The position numbers and the translations under genes are program-made. Source: Bacteroides sp. (lineage in GTDB: Bacteria; Bacteroidota; Bacteroidia; Bacteroidales; Bacteroidaceae). Taken from it: a stretch of DNA of 64,000 bases. The stretch lies in contig JAJQDI010000010.1 in assembly GCA_021202275.1 (NCBI GenBank), positions 186,001-250,000 on the forward strand. The letters run 5' to 3'. Positions 19,911-29,522 of this stretch are shown here, in pieces. The notes below the pieces were generated by a model, which was not told where the DNA came from, made no database searches, and worked only from the letters and a program-made list of their open reading frames with translations. The number at the start of each line of letters is the position of its first letter. Position 1 is the stretch's first letter.

Positions 19911-19948
19911 TGGAACGAACAACTCCCATTTTTCCCGTAGAAAAATGG
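19882..19948 (+). terminator. Two consecutive hairpins at the pseudouridine synthase end
   Basis: A perfect 12-bp stem with a 3-nt loop (AAAGTGAAGAAG 19882-19893 with CTTCTTCACTTT 19897-19908) covers the last codons and stop, then CCATTTTT (19926-19933) pairs with AAAAATGG (19941-19948). Neither has a long U tract, so termination is only probable. Confidence 0.45.
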
Positions 19949-19950
19949 AT

Positions 19951-20545
19951 CCAACGGTCGACAAAGTCAATTACAGACCAATGAAATCATAATACCTGTT
20001 GATAAAGTCGAGAAGGAGAAGTAATATATATGGCTTCCTTCTTACCTGGAAATAGCATGAAATGAATGGCTATTATTTGTAGTACAACTATCAGATAGGT
20101 TTACTGTACCTACTTTTCTGATGCACATATGGCTTTAGAAATATTATTATATCTCAAGCAAAATATCTCCTGTTTGCAAGATCTCCTGTTTATAAAGTAA
20201 ACTGTTTGTAAGGCATACGATTTGCGAAGCATCTTATGTATACTATACCCTGTTCACGATGTATCTGTAGTGCTTACAGCATTACAGATACATGGATATA
20301 ATATACCTATTGGCATAAATAAATAAGCATTCCTTACCATACGCATGCTACTATTTATCTGTAGAGTATATACACCAAATGAGTTTATATGACTTCGTCT
20401 ACAGAGATAAGGGCTGCATGTAGTACGGAGTATCACATGTACAAGGAATGATGAACACTTACTTAATACATTACTCCGTAAATAGCTAATTATCAGACTT
20501 CCTTAAAAGAGAAAATGATATGTTTCATCTCTTCCTCATACTTTT
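19951..20545. other. Gene-free spacer with repeat copy and hairpin
   Basis: Starts with CCAACGGTCGACAAAGTC (19951-19968), a reverse-oriented copy of the motif at 12387-12406. Further on, ATGTATCTGTA (20259-20269) pairs with TACAGATACAT (20283-20293). The rest is AT-rich with short echoes such as CTCCTGTTTGCAAG and CTCCTGTTTATAAAG. No coding region was judged real. Confidence 0.5.
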
Positions 20546-21028
20546 TTATCTCTCCGTGAGTGTCCAGGTCAGGATCTGATAAAACCTCTCTTTGCCCTCT
20601 ACAACAGCGAAATAATAGAAAACATCCATACCTTGAGCCACTGCGTTTATCTTCCGATACTTAACAGGCATGCCATTGATCCTATCATCTGTCGGGTCCG
20701 TAATTTTTTGTATATCCATATCTCCCTGAAATCCATCCCAGATCAAATTACTATAACCTTCCAGGTCATTGGGATAGATCTCAAGCAACTCATGTTCTTC
20801 TAAAATATCTTGTATATCAGATTTGAGATCATCTATGACAATCACATAAAATTCTTTCCACAGGTTCTGATATTGAAGAGAAGCCTCCTGATTCAGATCT
20901 TTAGCCTCCGACAGGTATCCAGGCAGAGAAATAGAGTACATGTCTTCCACGGTCACCACCCTTGTCTTGTCTGACTGACAACTAACTAACAATAAGAATA
21001 CGAGAAAGAGTATAAATATTTTTTTCAT
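20546..21028 (-). CDS. Small lipoprotein of unknown function
   Basis: 160 residues with a classic lipoprotein signal: MKKIFILFLVFLLLVSC, lipobox LVSC, Cys17. The mature part (about 143 residues) has an alternating beta/alpha pattern, segments FYVIVIDDLKSDIQDILE and FYYFAVVEGKERFYQILTWT, and no further membrane segment, so it is probably anchored to the periplasmic face of a membrane. I do not recognise the family; the pattern resembles PsbP/DUF1795-like folds only weakly. It stands alone between two repeat-containing spacers; no clear promoter box was found. Confidence 0.75.
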   Translation of the reverse strand: MKKIFILFLVFLLLVSCQSDKTRVVTVEDMYSISLPGYLSEAKDLNQEASLQYQNLWKEFYVIVIDDLKSDIQDILEEHELLEIYPNDLEGYSNLIWDGFQGDMDIQKITDPTDDRINGMPVKYRKINAVAQGMDVFYYFAVVEGKERFYQILTWTLTER

Positions 21029-21296
21029 CTTCTTATTTACTTTAATTAAAAATGTGTGCTTTCATTACTTCCTGTCCGGGGAAAGCTTCTGAAGCTCTAT
21101 ATACAAAAAAAGAAGAGGTTCTGTTTAAAAAGTCTGTGTATTTTTTGACAAGTCGCCCATACCAGTTATTTACCCTGACAGTGTAAAATATATAGCTTCC
21201 CAGTGGTTCAAAGAAAAGCAGCTTCGGGTCTTCATGCTACTTTTACGTTTGTAACTTATAGCCTGTAACTTAAAACTCACAACTTAGAACTCAACA

Positions 21297-22460
21297 TTAT
21301 CTCTTTATACGTCCCATGGTATATTCTCCTTTGCGGATCACATTTCCATCACTATCGGTTTCTATAAACGGACCGTCTCTCTGATCTTGTTTAAAGAATC
21401 CTTCATACCGGACGCCTTTACTATCCACCTCAATTCCACTTCCTTCTTTCAGGCCATCTACATAGCCACCTTTATAATAGCCACCTGCTTCTATAGTAAA
21501 TTTGCCCTGACCGTGCATGCGGTCGTTCTGCCATTCTCCTTCATATACATCGCCGTTTCCCCAGACATATTTCCCTTTTCCGTGGCGTTTATCCTCTTTC
21601 CATTCACCGTCATATTCTGCTCCATGACTCCAAACAGAAGTTCCACGTCCGTCCCGGAAACCATCCTTGAAAGAGCCTACATATTTTTCACCTTCTACGG
21701 TTGTAAAAATCCCGTTTCCACTACGTTGTCCATCCCGGTAATCTCCTTCGTAGCGATCGCCGTTCTGGAATTCATAGATACCCTTACCATGTTGCAGATC
21801 ATCCTTCCAGTCGCCTATATACTTATCACCGTGGGCATATTCATATGTACCCTTTCCGTGACGGAGGTCTTCTTTCATTTCACCTTCGTAGTGAGCACCA
21901 TTGTTCCAGCTGAAAATCCCTTCCCCATGTTTTTTATCATTTTCCCAACCTCCGACATACCGCGAACCGTCGCGCCAGGTATACGATCCCGTACCCTGCC
22001 GTTTGTTCTGGCTCCAGAAGCCGACATAGACATCTCCGTTGTGATAATACATATTGCCCTGTCCCTGACGCACTCCATGTTCCCAGGCACCCTCATAGCG
22101 GTTGTTATTCACAAAATAATAGGTACCCTTTCCATGCGGTTTATCATCGAGCCATTCTCCTTCATACCGTTCTCCTTCGGCATAGGTGTAGATACCGTAT
22201 CCTTCCCGTTTCCCTTTCACATACTCCCCTTCGTAGGTATCGCCATTGGGAAAAAGAGTCGTACCTTTTCCGTAAGGTTTACGGGATTTCATTTCACCGG
22301 TATAGGTAGATCCGTCTTTGAATTTGTAATTTCCGATCTTCATTTCACTGGGACCGGAAAAAGCCCCTTTCACCCGGTTCATGAAGTTGCTTTGTGCCTG
22401 TACTTCTCCACCTAAGGAAGCCATCATACAAGTGAAAAGCAATGTATAGAAATATTTCAT
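21297..22460 (-). CDS. Exported MORN-repeat protein
   Basis: 387 residues. An N-terminal signal peptide (MKYFYTLLFTCMMASLGGEVQA) is followed by about 13 MORN repeats from residue 47 on, each about 23 residues with the pattern YxGxWxxxxxHGxGxYxxxxGxxYxG (for example YEGEWLDDKPHGKGTYYF). MORN repeats form beta-hairpin arrays that bind lipids or proteins; the bacterial role is unclear. The signal peptide places it in the periplasm or outer membrane surface. Conserved tandem repeats make it prone to length change. A promoter lies about 50 nt upstream. Confidence 0.92.
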   Translation of the reverse strand: MKYFYTLLFTCMMASLGGEVQAQSNFMNRVKGAFSGPSEMKIGNYKFKDGSTYTGEMKSRKPYGKGTTLFPNGDTYEGEYVKGKREGYGIYTYAEGERYEGEWLDDKPHGKGTYYFVNNNRYEGAWEHGVRQGQGNMYYHNGDVYVGFWSQNKRQGTGSYTWRDGSRYVGGWENDKKHGEGIFSWNNGAHYEGEMKEDLRHGKGTYEYAHGDKYIGDWKDDLQHGKGIYEFQNGDRYEGDYRDGQRSGNGIFTTVEGEKYVGSFKDGFRDGRGTSVWSHGAEYDGEWKEDKRHGKGKYVWGNGDVYEGEWQNDRMHGQGKFTIEAGGYYKGGYVDGLKEGSGIEVDSKGVRYEGFFKQDQRDGPFIETDSDGNVIRKGEYTMGRIKR

Positions 22461-22508
22461 GTCTTTTGTTTTACCTTACTTTATAAATTATACCGTGTCT
22501 GTAATATA

Positions 22509-22537
22509 CAAAAATAGGTTTCTTTTTGTCTGTCAAA
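22509..22537 (-). promoter_or_regulatory. Promoter of the MORN gene
   Basis: On the minus strand -33 TTTG (22537-22534) and -7 TATTTTTG (22516-22509), spacer 17 bp, slightly short of the usual 19-21. Leader of about 40 nt. Confidence 0.45.
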
Positions 22538-22600
22538 CACCCGTGTATCAGGCAAAGATACAACATCCTGCCCAAAGAAAAGGGCTTCCGGAGCATTTTA

Positions 22601-23905
22601 TCAGATCTTTTTGCCGGAAATCACTTCTTTTAAGTCCTCTTTACACAAATGGCGACAAGCCAGTTCACGTAGTTCAGTAGGGGTAGTCTCGCGTATAGCA
22701 CGTGTGGCCCGGACGAAATAATCCGTGTCCAGACCAGAGGTATAGATAAACATCCACGCCTCGGCCAGTGAGAAGGCAGACTCATAATTCCGGCACATCT
22801 CTCCCAGCATGTAATTACGCACAACTGTCAGTTCTTCCACCGGAACAAGTTCCTGTCGCAGGCGTGCTATCTCCTTATATACCTCCCCGATGAGCGGTTC
22901 TACATATTCCGGTGCTGTCTCGGTCTGGATCATTAACATTCCGGATTCAGGATAAAACCCCATTCCGGCTGAAATGCCGTATGTATACCCTTTCTCTTCC
23001 CGGATGTTAGACATGAGGCGACTACCGAAATAGCCTCCCAGCAACGTCACCAACACCCTGAACTTCAGGTAATCCGGATCCTGCCGACGCACACTGAGCA
23101 TGCCCATCTTCACGGAATTCTGCACAGCATCCTGCCTCTCTATAAAAAAACGCTTGATGGGGTCGGTAGAGACAGGAAACCGCAGTTTCTCTGTCAGTTG
23201 TCCTGTTTTTCCGAAAGGCTCCTTCCCAAATCGCTCTTCTACACAGCGGATCAGATCATCAGTTACACAGCCGGAAAGAAAAATCGTACAATTATCAGAA
23301 TGGTAATAACGATCATAAAAATCCCGGATCAAAGAGATATTTATCTGCTCATAATCCTCTTCTGTGACCGGTCGGCCACAAGGATGATCGGGTCCGAACA
23401 GGGCAGACAGCAACTCTCTCTGCGACCAGAAATCCACCCTGGAAGTGTTGATGCGATATTGTTGAATATTGGTGCGCAGGATCACCTCCAGCTCTTTCTC
23501 CGGGAAAACCGGCTCTTTCACCACCGACTCCAGGATCTCCAGGGTCCGGGAAAAATATTTGTTCAGTGAATAAAGGGTAATATAGACATATTCCGTGGAG
23601 CTGGATAGTTCGAGCCAGGCACCGTAATAGTCCAGTTTTTCCGCTATCTCCGCGGCCGTGAAGCGGCGGGTGCCTTCCCGGAGCATCCGGTTGGCAAAAA
23701 GTGCCTGTAACTTCTGGGTTTGCTGCCAACGTCCGCCGGCAAACAGAATGTCTATCCGTACCACTTTCTGCCTGCCCGCCTCAACGATCTGTAAAGGGAC
23801 CCCATTGGGAAAAACAGCCTGTCGGGGAGGTTTCATCCGAAACTCCTCGGGTTCTCTGATAGGAGGCGCCTGTGTTCTGTCCATATGCTGCGATTCAATG
23901 ACCAT
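22601..23905 (-). CDS. M16-family (insulinase-like) protein lacking the zinc motif
   Basis: 434 residues with the M16B two-domain layout. The site where active members have HxxEH reads LQALFANRMLREGT, without the His and Glu residues, so this is probably a non-catalytic subunit. The C-terminal half keeps the conserved SRLMSNIREEKGYTYGISAG (Arg/Tyr substrate-binding motif). No signal peptide is present, so it is presumably cytosolic. It overlaps kdsB by 11 nt (ATGGTCATTGA) and so is probably translationally coupled to it; a start 21 nt downstream (MDRTQ) is also possible. The catalytic partner is not in this window. Confidence 0.85.
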   Translation of the reverse strand: MVIESQHMDRTQAPPIREPEEFRMKPPRQAVFPNGVPLQIVEAGRQKVVRIDILFAGGRWQQTQKLQALFANRMLREGTRRFTAAEIAEKLDYYGAWLELSSSTEYVYITLYSLNKYFSRTLEILESVVKEPVFPEKELEVILRTNIQQYRINTSRVDFWSQRELLSALFGPDHPCGRPVTEEDYEQINISLIRDFYDRYYHSDNCTIFLSGCVTDDLIRCVEERFGKEPFGKTGQLTEKLRFPVSTDPIKRFFIERQDAVQNSVKMGMLSVRRQDPDYLKFRVLVTLLGGYFGSRLMSNIREEKGYTYGISAGMGFYPESGMLMIQTETAPEYVEPLIGEVYKEIARLRQELVPVEELTVVRNYMLGEMCRNYESAFSLAEAWMFIYTSGLDTDYFVRATRAIRETTPTELRELACRHLCKEDLKEVISGKKI

Positions 23906-24647
23906 TTCTGAGAAACCACTCTGCCCGTTCCAGATCTTCCGGCGTGTCGATACCTATGGTCTCTATATCCGTAACCCCTACGCGGATCACATAGCCATTC
24001 TCGAGCCAGCGAAGCTGCTCCAGGGATTCGGCCAGTTCCAGAGAGGACTGTGGCAGAGAGGTGATCTCCCGGAGAACCTCCGCACGGTACGCATACAGAC
24101 CAATGTGTTTATAATAGGTATGGGATGCCGGCCATTTTTCAGGTTCCTCTCCACGCAGGTAAGGGATCACCGAGCGACTGAAATAGAGCGCCTGCATGTG
24201 CTTTGAAAAAACCACCTTGGGAGAGTTCGGATTACAGATCACCTCCCATCCGTCAGATGCCGAAAAAGGTTTTACCAACGTCGCTATCTGAGTAGACTCA
24301 TCCTGGTAACACTGTTTCAATAGTTCTATCTGAGAGGAATGTACAAAAGGCTCATCGCCCTGTATATTGATGACGACATCGAATTCTCCTCCTATATGTG
24401 TATAAGCTTCGTAGCAACGGTCCGTCCCACTTTTATGGTTCGGAGAAGTCATGACCACCTTTCCTCCAAAAGCCTTTACTGCCTCTTGTATACGCGGATC
24501 GTCTGTAGCCACATAGACTTCATCCAGCAGACCGCATACCTGCTCATAGACCCTTTGTACCATAGGCTTACCCGCCAGAATGGCAAGGGGCTTTCCCGGA
24601 AAACGGGTAGAAGCATACCTGGCCGGAATAATTCCCAGAAATTTCAT
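23895..24647 (-). CDS. kdsB: 3-deoxy-manno-octulosonate cytidylyltransferase
   Basis: 250 residues. Activates KDO with CTP to CMP-KDO for lipid A-core assembly in the cytosol. Signature segments: MKFLGIIPARYASTRFPGKP at the N-terminus (nucleotide binding), DEVYVATDDPRIQ, INIQGDEPFV and SLEQLRWLENGYVIR near the end. I start at MKFLGIIP; an in-frame ATG 15 nt upstream (MKQTT) is equally readable. It shows that the organism makes KDO-containing lipopolysaccharide. The next gene overlaps its stop codon. Confidence 0.95.
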   Translation of the reverse strand: MKFLGIIPARYASTRFPGKPLAILAGKPMVQRVYEQVCGLLDEVYVATDDPRIQEAVKAFGGKVVMTSPNHKSGTDRCYEAYTHIGGEFDVVINIQGDEPFVHSSQIELLKQCYQDESTQIATLVKPFSASDGWEVICNPNSPKVVFSKHMQALYFSRSVIPYLRGEEPEKWPASHTYYKHIGLYAYRAEVLREITSLPQSSLELAESLEQLRWLENGYVIRVGVTDIETIGIDTPEDLERAEWFLRNGH

Positions 24648-24666
24648 CGTTGTTTGTTTCATTTTC

Positions 24667-24836
24667 TATAAAGACGCAATTAAGTTTTAAGTCTGACAAA
24701 CTCAACATGTAAAACTCAAAACTTAACAATTAAAAAATAGCTCGATTGAACTCCACTAACCGTTGATTATCAAACAGAAGAGAGAAAAACCCGACAAACT
24801 CAAAACTTATAACTTATAACTTATAACTTAAAAGAA
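24667..24836. repeat. Spacer bracketed by AAGTTTTAAGT-type motifs (family B)
   Basis: AATTAAGTTTTAAGTCTG (about 24678-24695) on one side and ATAACTTATAACTTATAACT (about 24808-24827) with AACTTAAAAG on the other, so the arms can pair. The right arm contains the folK stop codon. No gene between. Confidence 0.55.
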
Positions 24837-25198
24837 AGTTCCTTCATTCCCCGGCGCACATGGTCATATTCCAGATCTTCCGGTTTCAGGATCTCCCCGT
24901 CATACGCCAACAGGTCTACATCTAAGCAGATACGTTCCTGTTGTTTATCCTCCGGTTTGCGTCCGGCACGCTGTTCGATATCCTTCAGCCGGTTCACCAC
25001 CTCTTCCGCGGAACGTGAAGTACGGAAAAGAGCCAGTTGATTGAGAAAAGCATCCGGGTTGTTCATACAAAGAGAAGTTGTCTCTTCTACCCGGGCAAAC
25101 CGGATGGTCGGAAACAACTCCACAAGCCTGCCGCGAGCCAACGATAAGTTTTGCTCGCGATTATAATTACTTCCCAGGCAGATCAGGCAAGGATACAT
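24821..25198 (-). CDS. folK: 2-amino-4-hydroxy-6-hydroxymethyldihydropteridine diphosphokinase
   Basis: 125 residues from MYPCLICLGSN. HPPK transfers diphosphate from ATP to the pterin alcohol in folate synthesis. Family segments seen: CLGSNYNREQNLSLAR at the start, FLNQLALFRT, and the Mg/ATP region RICLDVDLLAYDGE with the paired Asp residues. It is shorter than many HPPKs (about 150-160), ending soon after HVRRGMKELSFKL. The last codons (F-K-L-stop) are formed by the family B repeat, so a trimmed C-terminus is possible. Start chosen 1 nt after the PBP stop (TGATATG); an ATG 18 nt upstream would overlap it. Confidence 0.88.
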   Translation of the reverse strand: MYPCLICLGSNYNREQNLSLARGRLVELFPTIRFARVEETTSLCMNNPDAFLNQLALFRTSRSAEEVVNRLKDIEQRAGRKPEDKQQERICLDVDLLAYDGEILKPEDLEYDHVRRGMKELSFKL

Positions 25199-25199
25199 A

Positions 25200-27545
25200 T
25201 CAGTTGAAGTATTCATCCAGTCCCGAACCCGCTTCTACACTGTCGTCTCCCCAATAGTTCGGATCATGAGAATGCCGCGTACCCGAACAGGGATCAAAGC
25301 CCGTTGGCAGGGAGAAAGTCTCTGTCTGGTCATAAGGCAGGGAAGGATCTTCGTATACCTTTTTCATATAGATAGCCCAGATAGGAAGCGCCAGAGAAGC
25401 CCCCTGTCCATAGAGCATCGTATCAAAGTGAATATCACGCTCTTCACCACCAACCCAACAACCAGAGACCAAGGAGGGAGTGAACCCGATAAACCATCCG
25501 TCGGAATTGCGGTTCGTAGTACCCGTCTTACCTCCCATATCGGCAGTGATACCGTACCTGCGCACCCGTCCGCCGGTACCTTCATTGATCACGGCACGGA
25601 GCATAGTAAGCATCTGATAAGAACTGGTAGAACTGATCACTTCATCCATCTGCGGAGAGAAAGTAGCTACTATATTTCCTTCATTGTCCTCGATGTGGGT
25701 AACAAACAGCGGAGCCACGCGGATACCGTGATTGGCAAATGCCGAATACGCGCTGACCATCTCTCCCACCGATATATCACAGGGTCCCAGACACAGGGAT
25801 ATGGTAGGTTCAATGTCCTTGTTACGCACTCCGAAAGCATGGATCAGGTTCACCAGCGCATAGGGACTGAGTTTGTTCATCAGATAGGCAGAGATCCAGT
25901 TGTTTGAGTTGGCCAGTCCCCACCGCAGAGTGACATATTCTCCATAACGCGAATGAGAACTGTTGCGTGGAGTCCAGGGCCGTCCGCCTTCATCCAGATA
26001 GGTCTGCTCCACGTTCACCGTACCGTCGCAGGGAGTATAACCATTCTCCATGGCCAGGGAATAGAGGAAAGGCTTGATCGTAGACCCTACCTGCCGACGT
26101 CCTACCATGGCCATATCATATTGGAAATACGTATAATTGGGTCCGCCCACATACGCTTTGACATATCCGTTGATGGGGTCCATAGACATAAATCCGGTAC
26201 GCAGGAAATATTTATAATACCGGATAGAATCCATCGGTGTCATGATAGTATCCTTTACCCCGTTCCAGGTAAATACAGACATTTCACTAGGTGTATTGAA
26301 TGCCTCCATGATCTCCGCATCCGACTTTCCGGCAGCATCCATAACCCGGTAACGATCGCTCTGACGTGCGGCACGGTACAGGATCTCATTCACCTGCGCC
26401 GGAGAAAGCATATTGCTGTAAGGAGCTTGCTTACGTCCCAGCTTTTCCTTAAAGAATTTTTCCTGGATATCATGTCCGATATGCTCTTCCACCGCCTCTT
26501 CGGCATATTGCTGCATATGAGAATTGATCGTCGTATAGATCTTCAGACCATCTGTATATATACTGTAATTGGTCCCGTCTTTCTTTTTGTTCTTGGCACA
26601 CCAGCCGTACAGCGGATCAGTTTCCCACGCGATGGAGTCTTCATAGAATTTCTGTGCCTGCCATCCCCGGTAGTTGCTCTTCACCGGTTTGTCTGCCGTC
26701 ATGATGATACGAAGGTATTCACGCAGGTAAGTAGCCATCCCCTCTTTGTGGTCTACCCGGTGGTAGTCCAGCTCCAGCGGAAGTTTCTGCAAAGAATCCC
26801 GTTGAGCCAGCGTAATATAATCGTACTTATACATCTGGTCCAATACCACATTGCGGCGACCTTTGGAACGCTCATTGAAACGAAGCGGATTGTACAGAGA
26901 AGGGTTTTTACACATTCCCACCAACATAGCAGCTTCTTCCACTTTCAGCTCATGAGGTTCTTTTCCGAAATAGGTATGAGCAGCAGTCTTGATACCCACC
27001 GCGTTGTTGAGAAAATCAAATTTATTAAAATACATCGCAATAATCTCTTCCTTGGTGTAATAGCGTTCCAGTTTGACTGCCATCACCCATTCGATCGGCT
27101 TCTGCAGGGCACGCTGGAAAAAATTATCCACTTTGGGCGAATAAAGTTGTTTGGTCAGCTGCTGAGTAATGGTGCTCCCCCCTCCGGCATTGCTCTGACG
27201 AAGCAGTCCGCTTTTTATAATGGCCCGTGCCAGCGCCTTGGCATCGATACCGGAATGGTTGGCGTATCGGGCATCTTCCGTAGCGATCAGAGCATCCACC
27301 AGCCAGGGAGAAAGCTCATCATAACTCGCGTAAACACGGTTCTCTTTGCTCAGAGACCAGGTACCCAGTACCTTTCCATCTTCCGAAAAGATCTCCGTCG
27401 CAAACTTGTAATTAGGATTTTCAAGTTCTTCTACAGGAGGCATATATCCGATCCAGCCATAAGAAATAGCTGTAAAGAAAAGTATATTCCCTATAACTAC
27501 AAGGCCAAAAAGTATCCACAGCCCGTTTACTATCTTTCTCATCAT
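25200..27545 (-). CDS. Class A penicillin-binding protein (PBP1A type)
   Basis: 781 residues: short cytosolic tail, one membrane anchor (about 5-28), then the GT51 glycosyltransferase (EDARYANHSGID with catalytic Glu, GGSTITQQLTKQL) and the transpeptidase domain with SxxK in GSTIKPFLYS, SxN in SNNWISAY and KTG in GGKTGTTNRNSDGWF. It polymerises and cross-links peptidoglycan in the periplasm. The C-terminus ends in an acidic tail. Start taken at the first of two Met codons. The upstream promoter is one of the best in the window. folK follows after 1 nt, probably in the same operon. Confidence 0.96.
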   Translation of the reverse strand: MMRKIVNGLWILFGLVVIGNILFFTAISYGWIGYMPPVEELENPNYKFATEIFSEDGKVLGTWSLSKENRVYASYDELSPWLVDALIATEDARYANHSGIDAKALARAIIKSGLLRQSNAGGGSTITQQLTKQLYSPKVDNFFQRALQKPIEWVMAVKLERYYTKEEIIAMYFNKFDFLNNAVGIKTAAHTYFGKEPHELKVEEAAMLVGMCKNPSLYNPLRFNERSKGRRNVVLDQMYKYDYITLAQRDSLQKLPLELDYHRVDHKEGMATYLREYLRIIMTADKPVKSNYRGWQAQKFYEDSIAWETDPLYGWCAKNKKKDGTNYSIYTDGLKIYTTINSHMQQYAEEAVEEHIGHDIQEKFFKEKLGRKQAPYSNMLSPAQVNEILYRAARQSDRYRVMDAAGKSDAEIMEAFNTPSEMSVFTWNGVKDTIMTPMDSIRYYKYFLRTGFMSMDPINGYVKAYVGGPNYTYFQYDMAMVGRRQVGSTIKPFLYSLAMENGYTPCDGTVNVEQTYLDEGGRPWTPRNSSHSRYGEYVTLRWGLANSNNWISAYLMNKLSPYALVNLIHAFGVRNKDIEPTISLCLGPCDISVGEMVSAYSAFANHGIRVAPLFVTHIEDNEGNIVATFSPQMDEVISSTSSYQMLTMLRAVINEGTGGRVRRYGITADMGGKTGTTNRNSDGWFIGFTPSLVSGCWVGGEERDIHFDTMLYGQGASLALPIWAIYMKKVYEDPSLPYDQTETFSLPTGFDPCSGTRHSHDPNYWGDDSVEAGSGLDEYFN

Positions 27546-27743
27546 TCTCTGTATTCTTTATATGAAAATACGAAGTTCTATACCGCCTGTTCCCATTTTC
27601 CACCAAACAATTTATTATCTTTTATTTTTAAAACGGAAACAGGGTCTATAATAAAACGGTTAAACAGTCCGGATGTTTAATTGATACCGCAACTAACCGT
27701 CGGATCACCTGTTTTTTTCCCAGGTCATACTTCTCCAAGTACG

Positions 27744-27774
27744 CAAAAGTAGAATAAATCTTTCTCATTCACAA
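27744..27774 (-). promoter_or_regulatory. Promoter of the PBP-folK unit
   Basis: On the minus strand -33 TTG (27774-27772) and -7 TACTTTTG (27751-27744) with the ideal 20-bp spacer. The leader would be about 190 nt, unusually long, with no obvious riboswitch. The remaining spacer up to the pyrB promoter (27775-28011) shows no gene. Confidence 0.6.
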
Positions 27775-28011
27775 CTCCTTTAAAAATCTATTCGTTATTC
27801 TAATCTATATTTAACTCTATGCTTTCCGGCAAATTACATAAAAACGGTACTAAGACAAAGACAATTCTGCGATCCTCTTCCACGCTCCGATTCTTATACA
27901 ATATCATCTGTATGAGTTCTTTTGTACATTCAGAAAAACCAGACTCAACTTCTTTCCATCCGGAAACATGGATAAACTTACATGTTTCCTTTCAAACTTC
28001 TGTCCCGCCTT

Positions 28012-28042
28012 TTTGCAGTAACCTTTTTTATTGCTACCTTTA
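28012..28042 (+). promoter_or_regulatory. Promoter of the pyrB operon
   Basis: -33 TTTG (28012-28015), 19-bp spacer, -7 TACCTTTA (28035-28042, 7 of 8 matches). Predicted leader about 33 nt to the pyrB ATG. Confidence 0.6.
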
Positions 28043-28081
28043 CACTTCGTATCATATGCTAATTCACAAAGACATAACAGT

Positions 28082-29008
28082 ATGGAAAACAAAAGTTTAG
28101 TGTCCATCACCGATTACTCCAAAGAAAAGATCCTTTACATGATCGATATGGCGCAACATTTTGAGGCGAACCCCAACCGGAAACTCCTTGACGGAAAAGT
28201 GATTGCCACGCTTTTTTTCGAGCCTTCCACCCGCACCAGACTCAGTTTCGAAACCGCGGCCAACCGGCTCGGAGCACGCGTCATCGGTTTTTCTGACCCC
28301 AAAGCTACCAGTTCGTCCAAAGGGGAAACACTCAAAGATACCATACTGATGGTCAGCAGTTACGCGGATGTCATTGTGATGCGTCACTACCTGGAAGGAG
28401 CGGCGCGTTTTGCCAGTGAAGTAGCACCCGTTCCCATTGTGAATGCCGGTGACGGAGCCAACCAGCACCCTTCCCAGACCATGCTGGACCTCTATTCCAT
28501 CTACAAGACACAAGGCACACTGGAAAACCTGAATATATTCCTGGTAGGCGACCTGAAATACGGGCACACGGTGCACTCTTTACTGATGGCTATGCGTCAT
28601 TTCCATCCGACCTTTCATTTCATTGCTCCGGAAGAGATGAAAATGCCGGAAGAGTATAAACTGTATTGCAGGCAAAATCAGATCAGATATGTGGAGCACA
28701 CGGATTTCACAGAAGAGATCATCGCGGAGGCAGACATCCTGTATATGACCCGTGTACAGCGCGAACGCTTTACAGACCTGATGGAATACGAGCGGGTCAA
28801 AAACGTGTATATTCTCAAGAAGAAGATGCTGGAAAATACCCGTCCCAACCTCCGCATCCTCCACCCGCTGCCCCGGGTAAACGAGATCGCGTACGACGTG
28901 GACGACAGCCCCAAAGCATATTATTTCCAGCAGGCCCGGAACGGATTGTATGCCAGACAGGCCATTTTGTGTGATGTGCTGGGACTCCGGATGGAGGACA
29001 TTTTGTAG
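28082..29008 (+). CDS. pyrB: Aspartate carbamoyltransferase, catalytic chain
   Basis: 308 residues. Condenses carbamoyl phosphate and aspartate in pyrimidine synthesis. The carbamoyl phosphate motif STRTR is in [13 protein letters not shown]; further family segments are [43 protein letters not shown] and [11 protein letters not shown]. The start at [12 protein letters not shown] fits the family and the promoter; an in-frame ATG 51 nt upstream lies within the promoter. pyrI follows after 35 nt. Confidence 0.97.
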   Translation: MENKSLVSITDYSKEKILYMIDMAQHFEANPNRKLLDGKVIATLFFEPSTRTRLSFETAANRLGARVIGFSDPKATSSSKGETLKDTILMVSSYADVIVMRHYLEGAARFASEVAPVPIVNAGDGANQHPSQTMLDLYSIYKTQGTLENLNIFLVGDLKYGHTVHSLLMAMRHFHPTFHFIAPEEMKMPEEYKLYCRQNQIRYVEHTDFTEEIIAEADILYMTRVQRERFTDLMEYERVKNVYILKKKMLENTRPNLRILHPLPRVNEIAYDVDDSPKAYYFQQARNGLYARQAILCDVLGLRMEDIL

Positions 29009-29043
29009 AGGTATGATTTACTTAATTTACAAGGAAAAGGAAG

Positions 29044-29508
29044 ATGAAAAACGAAAACAGACTGGCTCTGCAGGTAGCCGCTTTGAAAGATGGAACAGTG
29101 ATCGATCATATACCTTCTGACAAATTGTTCACCGTGGTCTCCCTGTTGAGGCTGGACCGGATGGACAACAACATTACCATCGGTTATAACCTGGAAAGCA
29201 AAAAACTGGGAAAGAAAGGGATCATCAAGATCGCAGGGAAATTTTTCTGCGACGAAGAGATCAACCGCATTTCGGTAGTGACTCCCCATGTAAAACTCAA
29301 TATCATACGCGATTATCAGGTCGTGGAGAAGAAGGAAGTACATCTGCCCGATGAGCTGAAAGGGATCGTTAAATGTGCCAACCCCCAGTGTATCACCAAC
29401 AACGAGCCTATGAAGACCTGGTTCCGGGTGACCGACAAAGAGAACTGCATGCTCAAATGCCATTATTGTGAGAAGGAACAACTCAAAGAAGAGGTCACTA
29501 TCCTGTAA
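29044..29508 (+). CDS. pyrI: Aspartate carbamoyltransferase, regulatory chain
   Basis: 154 residues. Binds the nucleotide effectors and holds PyrB trimers together. N-terminal allosteric domain ([20 protein letters not shown]) and a C-terminal zinc domain with the four cysteines in [11 protein letters not shown] and [11 protein letters not shown]. Expected to give CTP feedback on the holoenzyme. Placed between pyrB and a flavin reductase gene. Confidence 0.96.
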   Translation: MKNENRLALQVAALKDGTVIDHIPSDKLFTVVSLLRLDRMDNNITIGYNLESKKLGKKGIIKIAGKFFCDEEINRISVVTPHVKLNIIRDYQVVEKKEVHLPDELKGIVKCANPQCITNNEPMKTWFRVTDKENCMLKCHYCEKEQLKEEVTIL

Positions 29509-29522
29509 TCCGCGCAAAGGAA

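Noticed and set aside
25953..27680. 575-codon frame antisense to the PBP gene
   Set aside because: Mirrors the codon pattern of the real gene; no family features, and it runs across the PBP promoter.
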